Shown piece by piece: positions 63,867 through 64,000 of a stretch of DNA of 64,000 nucleotides; the stretch's first letter is position 1; each line of letters starts with the position of its first letter. The notes below the pieces were generated by a model. The model was not told where the DNA came from, did no database searches, and was given only the letters and a program-made list of their open reading frames with translations. Where the stretch lies: positions 5,932,001 through 5,996,000 of the forward strand of contig BSDZ01000004.1 in the NCBI GenBank assembly GCA_030268105.1, in the 5' to 3' direction. Origin of the DNA: Volvox africanus (lineage: Eukaryota > Chlorophyta > Chlorophyceae > Chlamydomonadales > Volvocaceae). Both the position numbers and the translations under genes were made by a program.

Positions 63867-64000
63867 GTAACTGTGTAGTTATGGGACCGGGGGGGGGGCG
63901 GGGCCGGGTGGAAATTCGGAGTTGCAGCGTTAACTTCCGTCTTCGACTGTTATAAGACCCTTGGGCATATTGGGGTGTGGCTCAATTTATACACATGATT
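63867..64000. other. Intron of the nucleoside transporter at window edge
   Basis: Begins with the donor GTAACT after exon 5; no further exon is visible before the window ends. Confidence 0.6.

Overview
This window is nuclear DNA of a photosynthetic eukaryote, most likely a green alga (Chlorophyta). Its genes are split by short GT-AG introns (with two GC-AG cases). Several encode plastid proteins made in the cytosol: PSI subunit N, PSII subunit X, plastid ribosomal protein L7/L12, zeaxanthin epoxidase and a TGD4-like envelope lipid-transfer protein. Short interstitial runs of the TTTAGGG/TTTTAGGG type occur three times. The TTTTAGGG form is the one known from Chlamydomonas relatives, so Chlamydomonadales is a reasonable but unproven guess. 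All exon models below were built by hand: homologous frames were joined at splice sites whose phases close.

Layout from left to right. A CAP/PR-1 gene enters from the left edge (+). A telomere-like inverted repeat follows at 2.1 kb. A prolidase gene lies at 2.9-6.4 kb (-). The stretch 6.4-12.2 kb is gene-poor and I could assign nothing in it. A gene for an unrecognised multi-pass membrane protein sits at 12.2-13.7 kb (-). An ankyrin-repeat protein with a long acidic tail is at 14.4-17.8 kb (+); its last intron is AT-rich and foreign-looking. An RS/RD-rich splicing-factor-like gene spans 19.0-23.0 kb (-), with a GCC-box-rich intron. Zeaxanthin epoxidase is at 25.6-30.1 kb (-), psaN at 31.5-32.6 kb (-), the TGD4-like gene at about 34.3-38.0 kb (+), COX15 (haem A synthase) at 38.8-44.8 kb (+), psbX at 46.4-46.9 kb (+), organellar-type seryl-tRNA synthetase at 47.7-52.1 kb (-), a Golgi-type glycosyltransferase at 53.3-57.6 kb (+), plastid rpl12 at 58.9-59.4 kb (+), and an equilibrative nucleoside transporter that runs off the right edge (+).

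The genes do not form one pathway, as expected for a nuclear chromosome. The recurring theme is organelle service: photosystem subunits, carotenoid epoxidation in the xanthophyll cycle, plastid translation, organellar aminoacylation, lipid import to the plastid, and haem A synthesis in mitochondria.

The most unusual structures are a direct duplication of the glycosyltransferase's last exon and 3' flank that brackets the rpl12 gene, one copy of which is interrupted by a palindromic telomere-motif insertion; a plastid L7/L12 whose most conserved C-terminal segment has been rewritten; and an intron carrying an AT-rich, organelle-like block with half of a tRNA.
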